Origin: a virus
IMG/VR virus record: IMGVR_UViG_3300017742_000139
Span: 1-22,426 of that record
Length of the DNA: 22,426 nucleotides
Direction: 5' to 3' (one strand)
Part shown: piece by piece, positions 1 to 5,638 of the stretch
Layout of the letters: every line of letters begins with the position of its first letter
Numbering within the stretch: the first letter of the stretch is position 1
Translations under genes and position numbers: made by a program
The notes under the pieces: generated by a model
Told to the model about the DNA's origin: nothing
What the model saw: the letters and a program-made list of their open reading frames with translations, nothing else
Database searches by the model: none

Positions 1-617
1 ATCCGTTCTTCGGTGGAACGCATTGACCAGCGGCCATCACGGACTGATTTAGTAACTTTCTTGTCGTTCTTGGCCTTGAACGACTGCTTCATAAGCTCTA
101 GAAGCCACCCGGGAGCCTCTGGAACAGCGTTTAGGTCACCTTCGAGCGTATATGTACCACCAGCGGGGTAAGCACCGTTTAGAAGCCCTTGACGGCCCCA
201 CAGAACTTCCCAGCCTTCACCGCTAGCAGCGAGGCTGATGTCTGAGACCTCAGTCCAAAGTTCGGATGGAACGGTAAACAGGAACTTTGCAGCCGCTTTC
301 TTGGGCGATGTAATGCGTGGAGCGTCAGCTAGGGTTTTGCCCCACTTGGCCTCAACAGCGCCGAGGTTGGCATCAACGTCAAGGATGACCAGCCCTTCAG
401 AGCGTGGTCCTGTAAAAACACCAACAGCCTGGAACTTTTCGGGTTCACGTTCAATGACCATCGCCGTGGCTTCGGGCGACATCTTGTCGTGGTGCGCCCT
501 ACCAAGCGGATTTTTGCCGCAGGCTTCACCGCCTTTCGGCATTGGAACGCCTTTTTTGTAGATAGGCGCTGTTGCCCACTGGTTCGGCAAAGACCGAACA
601 AACGACAGCAGATTCAT
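1..617 (-). CDS. DNA primase/polymerase (prim-pol, AEP-like) N-terminal part, partial
   Basis: This open frame starts at the ATG whose complement is at 615-617 and runs off the left edge of the window (205 residues seen, no stop). Residues 64-82 hold the pattern VGVFTGPRSEGLVILDVD, which is the core of the bifunctional primase/polymerase N-terminal domain; the D80-x-D82 pair matches the metal-binding acidic motif of archaeo-eukaryotic primases. Residues 10-45 (NQWATAPIYKKG, then NPLGRAHHDK) match the usual start of such phage proteins. The family makes primers, often fused to a helicase that would lie beyond the edge. The gene is transcribed away from the ssDNA-binding-like gene at 768. No clear ribosome site precedes the ATG. 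Primase family assignment is fairly firm; the full domain plan and helicase fusion cannot be seen. Confidence 0.72.
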   Translation of the reverse strand, partial: MNLLSFVRSLPNQWATAPIYKKGVPMPKGGEACGKNPLGRAHHDKMSPEATAMVIEREPEKFQAVGVFTGPRSEGLVILDVDANLGAVEAKWGKTLADAPRITSPKKAAAKFLFTVPSELWTEVSDISLAASGEGWEVLWGRQGLLNGAYPAGGTYTLEGDLNAVPEAPGWLLELMKQSFKAKNDKKVTKSVRDGRWSMRSTEER

Positions 618-648
618 TTGCTAAACTCATACAGGGAGACATGGACAT

Positions 649-684
649 GCGCCCTAGAGTCTTACCAACTCTGGGGCGCTTTTC
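649..684 (+). terminator. Strong rho-independent terminator-like hairpin between divergent genes
   Basis: GCGCCC at 649-654 pairs with GGGCGC at 674-679; a T-G wobble (655/673) and AGAGT/ACTCT (656-660/668-672) extend this to a 12-bp stem with loop CTTACCA. TTTTC follows at once, so it is oriented to stop plus-strand transcription. No plus-strand gene lies upstream within the window, which makes its position odd: it stops antisense or leader RNA, or acts as an attenuator for the gene at 768. Confidence 0.7.
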
Positions 685-715
685 ATTGTAGCGGAGCTGT
701 CCACCCTCATCAATG

Positions 716-724
716 TGCTATATT
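716..724 (+). promoter_or_regulatory. Extended -10-like element upstream of the 768 gene
   Basis: TGCTATATT fits an extended -10 (TG-N-TATATT) and lies 43 nt upstream of the ATG at 768, downstream of the 649-684 terminator hairpin. It has one mismatch to the TGYTAYAGT motif seen upstream of other genes in this window. No good -35 hexamer is visible. Assigned by pattern only. Confidence 0.35.
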
Positions 725-767
725 TGCCAAGCACCGGGCAGTTCTAGCCCACAGCTAAAGCCATTCA

Positions 768-1346
768 ATGAGTTTCCTAAAGAACAAAGAGGCCGTTGCA
801 GGCGGCGCAGGCGGCGGTTATCTAAACCCCAGCAAGATCCAGGCAGGCAGCCAGGTTCGCTTTGCGTTGCTCGCCGAAGAGCCACTGGAATTTTATGAGT
901 GCTGGGGCGAAGCTACAGACGGCAGCGTCAGGCCATTCCGTTTTCTTGACGATCCATCACCTGCGGATGTTGAGCAAGAAATGGGACCAGGCTATTCACG
1001 CCGGATGAACCGGGAAGGCACTGGACCGGAGGCCGTCAAGTTTGCGATTGCTGTGCCCTGCTACAGCCACGACACAAAGATCATTCAGCTCTTGATCATC
1101 ACCCAGAAGAGCATCATCAAGGAATTTGACAGCCTTTCCCAAATGGAAGACTACGAAAACCTGATGGAATGGGACTTTGTTTTGGGCAAGGAAGGCTCAG
1201 GACTGAACACGGAATACACGCTACGGCCTGTACCCCGTAAGTCCAGCCAAGCGGTGCTGGATAAGGCGTGGGACGCAGCATTAAAGGCTGGTTTTGACAT
1301 CACCAGGCTGATTGCTGGCGGTAACCCATTCAAGGAAGCTGCCTAG
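768..1346 (+). CDS. Possible single-stranded DNA-binding protein
   Basis: 192 residues, ATG start directly after a GCCATTCA motif, no strong ribosome site. The N-terminus (MSFLKNKEAVAGGAGGG) is a short basic stretch followed by Gly-rich sequence. The middle (about residues 90-160) alternates beta-strand-like segments: VKFAIAVPCYSHDTKIIQLL, then a tryptophan-containing strand and a GSGLNTEYTLRP segment. This arrangement resembles phage gp32-like ssDNA-binding proteins, in which strands of the form 'VLEIPQKTI..DY.I.RSGKGLDTEY' occur; the resemblance is from memory of the family, not from a search. Its place next to a primase and just ahead of an exonuclease supports a replication role. A hairpin at 1359-1381 closes the unit. 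Unknown phage protein is the alternative. Confidence 0.5.
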   Translation: MSFLKNKEAVAGGAGGGYLNPSKIQAGSQVRFALLAEEPLEFYECWGEATDGSVRPFRFLDDPSPADVEQEMGPGYSRRMNREGTGPEAVKFAIAVPCYSHDTKIIQLLIITQKSIIKEFDSLSQMEDYENLMEWDFVLGKEGSGLNTEYTLRPVPRKSSQAVLDKAWDAALKAGFDITRLIAGGNPFKEAA

Positions 1347-1358
1347 CACTTAATAGAG

Positions 1359-1381
1359 CCCCGTGTTCCTATGGCACGGGG
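1359..1381 (+). terminator. Terminator-like hairpin after the 768 gene
   Basis: CCCCGTG at 1359-1365 pairs with CACGGGG at 1375-1381 across a 9-nt loop. The following sequence has only a late T-run (1390-1394), so it may be a weak terminator or an RNA-stabilising hairpin. It lies between the stop at 1346 and the ATG at 1405. Confidence 0.5.
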
Positions 1382-1404
1382 TTCACAACTTTTTAAATAA
1401 ACCC

Positions 1405-1950
1405 ATGAAAGTTTTAATTGCTTGCGAATACAGCGGGGTTGTCCGCGATGCTTTTATTGCTCAAGGGCATGAAGCTGTTAGCTGCGATTTGCTGCCAAGT
1501 GATGCCCCTGGCCCGCATTACCAGTGCCCTGTGGAAGAGATTCTTAATGACGGGTGGGACATGATGATTGCACACCCACCTTGCACCCACCTTGCAGTAT
1601 CTGGAGCGCGATGGTTTAAGGACAAAAAGGAACAGCAGAAAGACGCGCTCAATTTTGTCCGTTTGCTATTAGATGCCTCTATTGACAGGATTGCGTTAGA
1701 AAACCCCGTATCAATTATTTCTAGCCGTATTCGTAAGCCCGACCAAGTAATTCAGCCGTGGCAATATGGCCATGGTGAAACAAAAAAAACGTGTTTGTGG
1801 TTAAAAAATCTGCCCAAACTATTGCCCACAGACATTGTTGAAGGGAGGGAAGCACGCATACACAAGATGCCTCCTAGTAAAGACCGCTGGAAGCTACGCA
1901 GCACGACCTACAAAGGGATTGCTGCGGCAATGGCAAGCCAATGGGGATAA
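1405..1950 (+). CDS. Minimal cytosine-C5-methyltransferase-like phage protein
   Basis: 181 residues from the ATG at 1405; an upstream in-frame GTG at 1363 falls inside the terminator hairpin and was not used. The start MKVLIACEYSGVVRDAF is a Rossmann-type first strand and helix. HPPC at residues 57-60 matches the Pro-Cys motif IV of C5-cytosine methyltransferases, and ENP at 99-101 matches motif VI. The later segments IQPWQYGHGETKKTCLW and HKMPPSKDRW are typical of a widespread phage family usually annotated as DNA methyltransferase. At 181 residues it is far shorter than standard C5 enzymes (about 300 or more), with no room for a target recognition domain or motif X, so activity and substrate are uncertain. 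The gene is richer in A+T than the exonuclease downstream. Confidence 0.7.
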   Translation: MKVLIACEYSGVVRDAFIAQGHEAVSCDLLPSDAPGPHYQCPVEEILNDGWDMMIAHPPCTHLAVSGARWFKDKKEQQKDALNFVRLLLDASIDRIALENPVSIISSRIRKPDQVIQPWQYGHGETKKTCLWLKNLPKLLPTDIVEGREARIHKMPPSKDRWKLRSTTYKGIAAAMASQWG

Positions 1951-1953
1951 TCG

Positions 1954-1962
1954 TGTTATAGT
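1954..1962 (+). promoter_or_regulatory. Extended -10-like element TGTTATAGT
   Basis: TGTTATAGT is an exact match to the TGYTAYAGT pattern found upstream of several genes in this window. It sits in the 33-nt gap between the stop at 1950 and the ATG at 1984. No clear -35 is seen. Likely promoter for the micro-gene and exonuclease that follow. Confidence 0.4.
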
Positions 1963-1983
1963 AGATATGGGAAAGAGTATTTT

Positions 1984-2130
1984 ATGACCACTAGGGAACA
2001 AGTACAAGAACAACGAGAACGGCAGAATAGGCTGGAACGTATGTACATGGACGATGGCCGGGACGACCCTAAGCACCCCTACCACAGACTGTTCACCGGA
2101 CTTAAGCAAGGTGCCGGAAACAAAGATTGA
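1984..2130 (+). CDS. 48-residue micro-protein with DPKHPYH motif
   Basis: A 48-residue frame starting at ATG 1984, with a purine-rich stretch (GGGAAAGAG) upstream. The N-terminal half is a charged, probably helical segment rich in Gln, Glu and Arg; the C-terminal half reads DDGRDDPKHPYHRLFTGL. Short phage proteins ending in a 'D-x-x-HP-x-H-x-L-x-TGL' pattern are familiar from cyanophage-like genomes, though I cannot name the family or its role. The micro-gene at 10694 ends in the related DSRHPYHH. It contains one TGGARCG copy (2033). Too short to appear in most gene calls, but the motif argues that it is real. Confidence 0.6.
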   Translation: MTTREQVQEQRERQNRLERMYMDDGRDDPKHPYHRLFTGLKQGAGNKD

Positions 2131-2146
2131 AACAGAATCCGACTCG

Positions 2147-2260
2147 ATGGTACGTATCACGGTCGGCGATAAGGTCGGTTGGGTTAGTTCATATCACTTA
2201 ATAGTCCCGAAGGAAAATCAGCTTATAAACGCATGGCTAGCCAAACACAGGAAAAGCTGA
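2147..2260 (+). CDS. 37-residue hypothetical protein overlapping the exonuclease start
   Basis: A 37-residue frame from ATG 2147, ending 28 nt inside the exonuclease gene (ATG 2233). The frame is open further upstream to an ATG at 2054, but that part overlaps the better supported 48-residue gene, so the later start is chosen. The segment ITVGDKVGWVSSYHL looks like a small beta-barrel (KOW/SH3-like) strand pair, similar in feel to the GDRVRY segment in the gene at 4493. No ribosome site is clear. It may be a chance frame. Confidence 0.4.
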   Translation: MVRITVGDKVGWVSSYHLIVPKENQLINAWLAKHRKS

Positions 2261-3054
2261 ATAACCTAGGTAGAAATACCCTGGTACGTGATGATTCTGG
2301 CCCTTTCCGCGTGTATCGGGATGACGCTGGCAGCGTTTTTCACAGCGTTACGCACATCCTCAAAGAAACTGCACCCGAATGGCAACAACAAGCCCTGGAA
2401 CGGTGGCTCACTAGACCGACTGCTACAGAAGACCGAGACATGGCTGCAAAGCGTGGAACGCTTGCCCATGATCACGCGGAACGTCTACTACGAGTCACCA
2501 GAAAACTCGCCATTCAAACCGCCAAAAAACGAAAAAGCCTAAAACCCAACAAGGAGGGCCTGGAACGTTGCCCACCAGCCATCACCAGCTGGGCGCTGGA
2601 TAAGGCCATTCAAAGCGCACCTAGGGTTGCCTGGAGCGCATCAGGCTATGCCCGCGGCCTACGGGGGTGGATCGAATCCAATCTGGCGGCCATTCATGCG
2701 ATTGAATTCAGCGTCCGCCACCCGCTTGGCTTTGCTGGAACGGCGGACGCCCTGCTGGAGGTAAAAGACCGGAAAGGTCTCTATGTGGTGGACTGGAAGA
2801 CCAGCGTCCGCGAAAGAAACGAAGACATGTTACAAAACTACATAGACCAATGCGGCGCGTACTCGCTGGGACTACGTGAAATGACCGGCATTCAAGCAGC
2901 TGGAGCGTTAATCGTGGTGGCACGCCGTACCGGAGCACCACAAGTACGCGAACTATCCGCACTGGAGCTACTCGGCGCCGAAACGCGATTCAAAGAGCGC
3001 GTGGAGCGTTACTTCGCTGCGCTCGTAACAGAAAAGCCCGAAGGCCATTCATAG
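2233..3054 (+). CDS. PD-(D/E)XK exonuclease (RecB/Cas4/MGME1-like)
   Basis: 273 residues. Residues 35-43 (VFHSVTHIL) match the usual 'SVT-x-IL' opening of RecB-family phage nucleases. RGTLAHDHAE at 74-83 carries the motif with His79; AIEFSV near 157 gives a Glu; GFAGTADALL at 166-175 supplies the metal-binding Asp172; VVDWKTS at 185-191 is the D-x-K signature (Asp187, Lys189); QNYIDQCGAY at 201-210 is the Q-x-x-x-Y motif. All expected active-site residues are present. The enzyme probably degrades or processes DNA ends in replication or recombination, in keeping with the primase and ssDNA-binding candidate nearby. The gene contains four GCCATTCA and seven TGGARCG copies, the latter in all three codon phases. 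Its end overlaps the converging minus-strand gene by 6 nt. Confidence 0.82.
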   Translation: MASQTQEKLNNLGRNTLVRDDSGPFRVYRDDAGSVFHSVTHILKETAPEWQQQALERWLTRPTATEDRDMAAKRGTLAHDHAERLLRVTRKLAIQTAKKRKSLKPNKEGLERCPPAITSWALDKAIQSAPRVAWSASGYARGLRGWIESNLAAIHAIEFSVRHPLGFAGTADALLEVKDRKGLYVVDWKTSVRERNEDMLQNYIDQCGAYSLGLREMTGIQAAGALIVVARRTGAPQVRELSALELLGAETRFKERVERYFAALVTEKPEGHS

Positions 3055-3473
3055 GTCTTCAGGGTAAAGAAGTCCGTGGGCTAGCCAGTCCCATTCAGGG
3101 ATTAGTTCCCGCGTTTCGGGGCATGGAGCGTACCAGCCCCCCTCGTCCAAGTCCCAACCGGCCTTGGTACGTATGGCGTAAACGCGATCCCATTCTGCCG
3201 TTGCAGCATTAATTGCGTCTAAGTGGTCATACCATGTTGGGCATTTTTCCAACATGCGTAGGTTTTCTTGAGCTTGGTAAAGAGTCATGGCACGTAAGTA
3301 GGGGCTTTGTGTGGGCCTGACAGAAGCCTAGAACACATTCAAGGATTTTGCAAACGAGCGAAGCTCGCAAAAGCCATTCATGATGAATAGCAGGACGTTA
3401 AAAATTCACCCTTGCCAAGATCGCCGCACATAAGCGGCCAGGGCCTAATTTGCCATTCAAGCAGCTGGAACGT
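2889..3473 (+). repeat. Dispersed 20-nt near-identical pair joining both polar motifs
   Basis: CATTCAAGCAGCTGGARCGT occurs at 2889-2908 (R=G, inside the exonuclease gene) and at 3454-3473 (R=A, in the gene-free stretch), a 19 of 20 match in the same orientation. Each copy contains the end of GCCATTCA/GGCATTCA and one TGGARCG. Confidence 0.6.
3049..3288 (-). CDS. Hypothetical acidic, Trp-rich protein
   Basis: 79 residues on the minus strand, converging on and overlapping the exonuclease by 6 nt. It is acidic and unusually rich in tryptophan (six), with segments TAEWDRVYAIRTKAGWD and ELIPEWDWLAHGLL. No known domain, signal peptide or membrane segment is recognised. The residue composition and clean frame look like a real gene rather than a shadow. 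It begins the minus-strand island 3049-4349. Role unknown. Confidence 0.6.
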   Translation of the reverse strand: MTLYQAQENLRMLEKCPTWYDHLDAINAATAEWDRVYAIRTKAGWDLDEGGWYAPCPETRELIPEWDWLAHGLLYPEDL

Positions 3474-3611
3474 CCATCGCCCATGGTGAGCAACACAAGA
3501 CGTGGGCACGCGAAGAAGCGGGCTGCGCCCGCATTTGAACCGTAATTCACGTTAGGCCGTGCAAAATAAAGCCAGCCCCTAGGTTAGGGCTGGTACGTTT
3601 AACACGTTGCG
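3289..3611. other. Gene-free hairpin-rich stretch
   Basis: No convincing gene lies here. It holds: CGAGC-GAA-GCTCG at 3355-3367, flanked by TTTTG and CAAAA that can extend the stem; ATTCA-TGA-TGAAT at 3376-3388; two GCCATTCA octamers (3373, 3452); one copy of a 20-nt repeat (3454-3473); a perfect GCGGGC-TGC-GCCCGC hairpin at 3518-3532; CACG/CGTG around 3548-3561; and a minus-strand terminator at 3571-3594. This is the only stretch above 300 nt without a gene. An origin, a small RNA or an operator cluster are all possible; none is shown. Confidence 0.6.
3561..3594 (-). terminator. Rho-independent terminator for the minus-strand genes
   Basis: CCAGCCC at 3572-3578 pairs with GGGCTGG at 3587-3593 around an 8-nt loop. 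Read on the minus strand the stem is followed by CTTTATTTTG, a good T-rich tail, and it lies just beyond the stop of the gene at 3612. Confidence 0.75.
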
Positions 3612-3938
3612 CTAAAATCCAAAAGATTGTTCCACTTCTTTACGGGACCAAGCCCTCCCGTCAACTCGCCATCGGGTGCAATACACGCCGCCATAGCAAT
3701 TAATAAAAATACTCACTTTAAGTTTTCTGCCCCTGATCAAAGCTGACTTTCCTACATGGAATGGGCCCCGTTTAGGATCGGCGTGGAATAAGGTCCAACC
3801 GTCCCGTCTAGCGGTTGAAAGAAGCCAGTGTATGGCTGTTCCTGTTACAAGACTTGGCGCATTTAGTGGTTCTGCCCGTTGGAAGCATTTTTCGACGGTA
3901 GTACGGGCCAAACCAGCGCAAGAGATGGCGGTTTTCAT
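3612..3938 (-). CDS. Hypothetical protein
   Basis: 108 residues, minus strand, 42 nt downstream of the gene at 3981 and probably in the same operon. The N-terminal part (GLARTTVEKCFQRAEPL) could be a short helix-turn-helix. The C-terminal part (residues 70-105) is basic and strand-rich, with aromatic residues in FINCYGGVYCTRWRVDGRAW. I do not recognise the family. A terminator follows directly. DNA binding is possible but not shown. Confidence 0.6.
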   Translation of the reverse strand: MKTAISCAGLARTTVEKCFQRAEPLNAPSLVTGTAIHWLLSTARRDGWTLFHADPKRGPFHVGKSALIRGRKLKVSIFINCYGGVYCTRWRVDGRAWSRKEVEQSFGF

Positions 3939-3980
3939 AGTGGGGATCTTTGTTGTAGTGAGTTAATAGCTGGAACGCTT

Positions 3981-4349
3981 TTAAGCGTGGGGCGATTGCA
4001 GCGGTGAAACTTTCTCCTGTTTCAAGCCGCGCCATGCCCGGGCTTTGTCCATGGATTGAACCAGTTTGGCCATGGCTGGCACGTCTCCACTTGCAGCCGC
4101 GATGTTGAAATGATGCTGCAACGTGGCGAGAATTGAAAGCGGGTTCAGATCATCCTGTTCTGATTCTGCTGGTCCGTCATCACTGGAATCGATTGTTTGC
4201 TGTGCTTGCCGGATGGCGTCATAGGAGACGGATCGGCTGATGCTAAATCGGACTGATGCCATGGTTGCCGCGCTGGAGTGTGCGATGCCGGATTCCAGCC
4301 AGCCACGAATGACCGATTGGCGTTGTTCTATTTCTGCGTGAGTTGCCAT
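3981..4349 (-). CDS. Hypothetical protein with possible DNA-binding N-terminus
   Basis: 122 residues on the minus strand, first gene of the minus-strand operon, divergent from the gene at 4493. Residues 1-50 (EIEQRQSVIRGWLESGI then VSYDAIRQAQQTI) look helical and could form a helix-turn-helix of the kind seen in phage regulators and small terminase subunits. A charged linker (SSDDGPAESEQDD) leads to a second helical region (NPLSILATLQHHF, then VPAMAKLVQSMDKA). A candidate -10 lies 25 nt upstream. The position facing away from the small early genes would suit a regulator, but this is inference. Confidence 0.6.
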   Translation of the reverse strand: MATHAEIEQRQSVIRGWLESGIAHSSAATMASVRFSISRSVSYDAIRQAQQTIDSSDDGPAESEQDDLNPLSILATLQHHFNIAAASGDVPAMAKLVQSMDKARAWRGLKQEKVSPLQSPHA

Positions 4350-4373
4350 GGTGTGGCGATTGAGTACAAGAGC

Positions 4374-4382
4374 ACAATAACA
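4374..4382 (-). promoter_or_regulatory. Extended -10-like element for the minus-strand operon
   Basis: On the minus strand this reads TGTTATTGT, one mismatch from TGTTATAGT at 1954. It lies 25 nt upstream of the minus-strand ATG at 4347-4349. The region 4350-4492 is the divergent control region between this operon and the plus-strand gene at 4493; no clear plus-strand promoter was found in it. Confidence 0.35.
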
Positions 4383-4492
4383 GGAAAAACAGGAATTGCC
4401 AGACGGTTGGCGAATGTTGGTGCGTTTTGGTTTTGGGGGTTGCGGTTTCTTCTAAAGTATGAGACGATTAGCGGGAACCACACCAAGGTCAC

Positions 4493-4717
4493 ATGTCCAA
4501 ACGAATTTTAAAAATCGGCGATCGCGTCCGATACACAAGGAATTTTCTTCAATGCATCCAGGCTTATTCTGGATGGTACCCACAAGCACGGGGCATTATC
4601 GTCCGCTTTGAAGGTAAGGATCCTTTGAACCGTTTAGCAGTGATGCAGTGGGACGTAACTACAGGCGTGAACGATCCTGCCATGGTCAACGTATTTAATT
4701 TGGAGGTAACACGATGA
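4493..4717 (+). CDS. Small hypothetical protein, possible SH3/KOW-like barrel
   Basis: 74 residues, ATG start after AAGGTCAC. The segment LKIGDRVRYTRNF followed by GIIVRF and LAVMQWD resembles the strand pattern of small SH3-like or KOW barrels that bind nucleic acid or protein. No catalytic motif is present. It overlaps the next gene by 4 nt (ATGA), so the two are translated together. Function unknown. Confidence 0.65.
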   Translation: MSKRILKIGDRVRYTRNFLQCIQAYSGWYPQARGIIVRFEGKDPLNRLAVMQWDVTTGVNDPAMVNVFNLEVTR

Positions 4718-4899
4718 AAAATCTTGGGCTTAAAGAGTTTAAGGTTCACTACTTTGATCATGTCATTAACAAAGGACGGATCCAAACTCTGTTTGCGCGT
4801 GACATTGATCACGCAACAGGGATATGGGCAAACATGATATTAGTCTCTCAAGAGACATTGTCGATCATGGAGCATAAACTGCCCGATTGGCTACGTTAA
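4714..4899 (+). CDS. Small hypothetical protein
   Basis: 61 residues, translationally coupled to the preceding gene by an ATGA overlap and preceded by a good ribosome site, GGAGGTAAC at about 4701. The sequence has a beta-alpha-beta look (KEFKVHYFDHVINKGRIQTLFARD, shortened here in words: strand, turn, strand, then a helix with HATGIWANM). No family is recognised. It likely works with the protein encoded at 4493. Confidence 0.65.
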   Translation: MKNLGLKEFKVHYFDHVINKGRIQTLFARDIDHATGIWANMILVSQETLSIMEHKLPDWLR

Positions 4900-4901
4900 C
4901 C

Positions 4902-4910
4902 TGCTACAGT
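4902..4910 (+). promoter_or_regulatory. Extended -10-like element TGCTACAGT
   Basis: TGCTACAGT exactly matches TGYTAYAGT and lies 31 nt upstream of the ATG at 4942, in the gap after the stop at 4899. Likely promoter for the 4942 gene; no strong -35 seen. Confidence 0.4.
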
Positions 4911-4941
4911 ATCAGTTCACTTAAACCACTTACGAAATCAA

Positions 4942-5544
4942 ATGTCAACGAAAAACGTCAACAGAATCAAGGCAGTGTATGACCTTGCCACGCCGCAGGA
5001 ACTTACGGTAGGCCGTGCCTGGTATCCGCAAGCCTACGAAATTGCGCGGATCATGGCGTCAGATTATGGCCTATGTGTTCAGACTGTTGTCGGCGTTATC
5101 GCAGCACTGTCACCACGGAACAAGTGGGAACGGAATCTCTTGGACGTTGAGAATTTGGTCGAAGCCTATTGTGTGGATCGTGCCCAAGCCGCTGCCGTCA
5201 AGGTGTGCACGTTTGGCAAGAATAAAGAGAAAGCGATTAAGATTCTTGACCTAGATCAGGATCCGTTCACCGATGCCATCATGGACGTATTGAGCGGACC
5301 CAAGCTTAGGGAGTTTGCATCCTGCATTTTGAAGCTTGACGATGTATGCATTGATGGTCACGCCTTCTGCATCTGGAATGGAGCGCGGACAGGGTTAAAA
5401 GATGTTCCCGCGATTGGCGTCAAGCTGCGAGCTGAAATCAAAAGTGATTATCGCAAAGCAGCTGCAAAGCTTGGTCTAAGTCCTAGTGAGTGCCAGGCTG
5501 TTACGTGGTGCGCTTGGCGTCGCATCCATGGCGTGACAGTTTAA
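4942..5544 (+). CDS. Conserved phage protein, DUF7178-like
   Basis: 200 residues. The pattern VVGVIAALSPRNKWERNLLD (residues about 50-70), then TFGKNKEKAIKIL, LSGPKLREFASCIL and VCIDGHAFCIWNG, matches a conserved phage and plasmid family that I recall as DUF7178. Its helical layout and conserved Asp-Gly-His remind me of HhH-type DNA glycosylase folds, but no catalytic assignment can be defended. It stands alone between two candidate promoters. The protein may act on DNA early in infection; this is inference from fold resemblance and from its place among replication genes. Confidence 0.65.
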   Translation: MSTKNVNRIKAVYDLATPQELTVGRAWYPQAYEIARIMASDYGLCVQTVVGVIAALSPRNKWERNLLDVENLVEAYCVDRAQAAAVKVCTFGKNKEKAIKILDLDQDPFTDAIMDVLSGPKLREFASCILKLDDVCIDGHAFCIWNGARTGLKDVPAIGVKLRAEIKSDYRKAAAKLGLSPSECQAVTWCAWRRIHGVTV

Positions 5545-5567
5545 GAATTGATTGTTGGCGTTGCACG

Positions 5568-5595
5568 TTGTCAGCTGCTGTTGATGTACTAGGAT
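5568..5595 (+). promoter_or_regulatory. Candidate promoter upstream of the 5639 gene
   Basis: TTGTCA at 5568-5573 and TAGGAT at 5590-5595 are separated by 16 nt, close to a sigma70-type layout, 43 nt upstream of the ATG at 5639. The adjacent GATATAAA offers an alternative -10. Confidence 0.35.
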
Positions 5596-5638
5596 ATAAA
5601 CAAGCGGAACACACACCGCACAATTCTCAAACTTAAAA

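Larger units (their letters stand above)
760..3459 (+). repeat. Cluster of seven GCCATTCA octamers
   Basis: Exact GCCATTCA copies start at 760, 2509, 2605, 2689, 3044, 3373 and 3452, all on the plus strand; a near copy GGCATTCA is at 2887. None was found by eye in the remaining 19 kb, nor its reverse complement. Copies lie both in genes and in the gene-free stretch 3289-3611. Chance would give well under one copy in the window. Function unknown; a protein-binding or replication-related site is an inference. Confidence 0.6.

Noticed and set aside
238-758. Plus-strand open frames at 238-561 and 489-758
   Set aside because: They are antisense to the prim-pol gene, have low-complexity or unusual composition and no recognisable domain.
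1363-1404. Upstream GTG start for the methyltransferase-like gene
   Set aside because: The added 14 residues are coded by the terminator hairpin, and family members begin at MKVL.
2054-2146. Longer form of the 37-residue gene starting at 2054
   Set aside because: It overlaps the 48-residue frame with the DPKHPYH motif, and the added residues look random.
3483-3545. 20-codon basic frame in the gene-free stretch
   Set aside because: No ribosome site, and it runs through a perfect hairpin; its basic make-up may be chance. Not strong enough to call.
3975-3988. ACGCTTTTAAGCGT inverted repeat at the end of the 3981 gene
   Set aside because: The loop is too small for a full stem and no T-run follows on the minus strand, so it was not called a terminator.
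4518-4525. GCGATCGC, the HIP1 octamer common in many cyanobacteria
   Set aside because: Only one copy was seen in 22 kb, so there is no enrichment and no use for naming the host.
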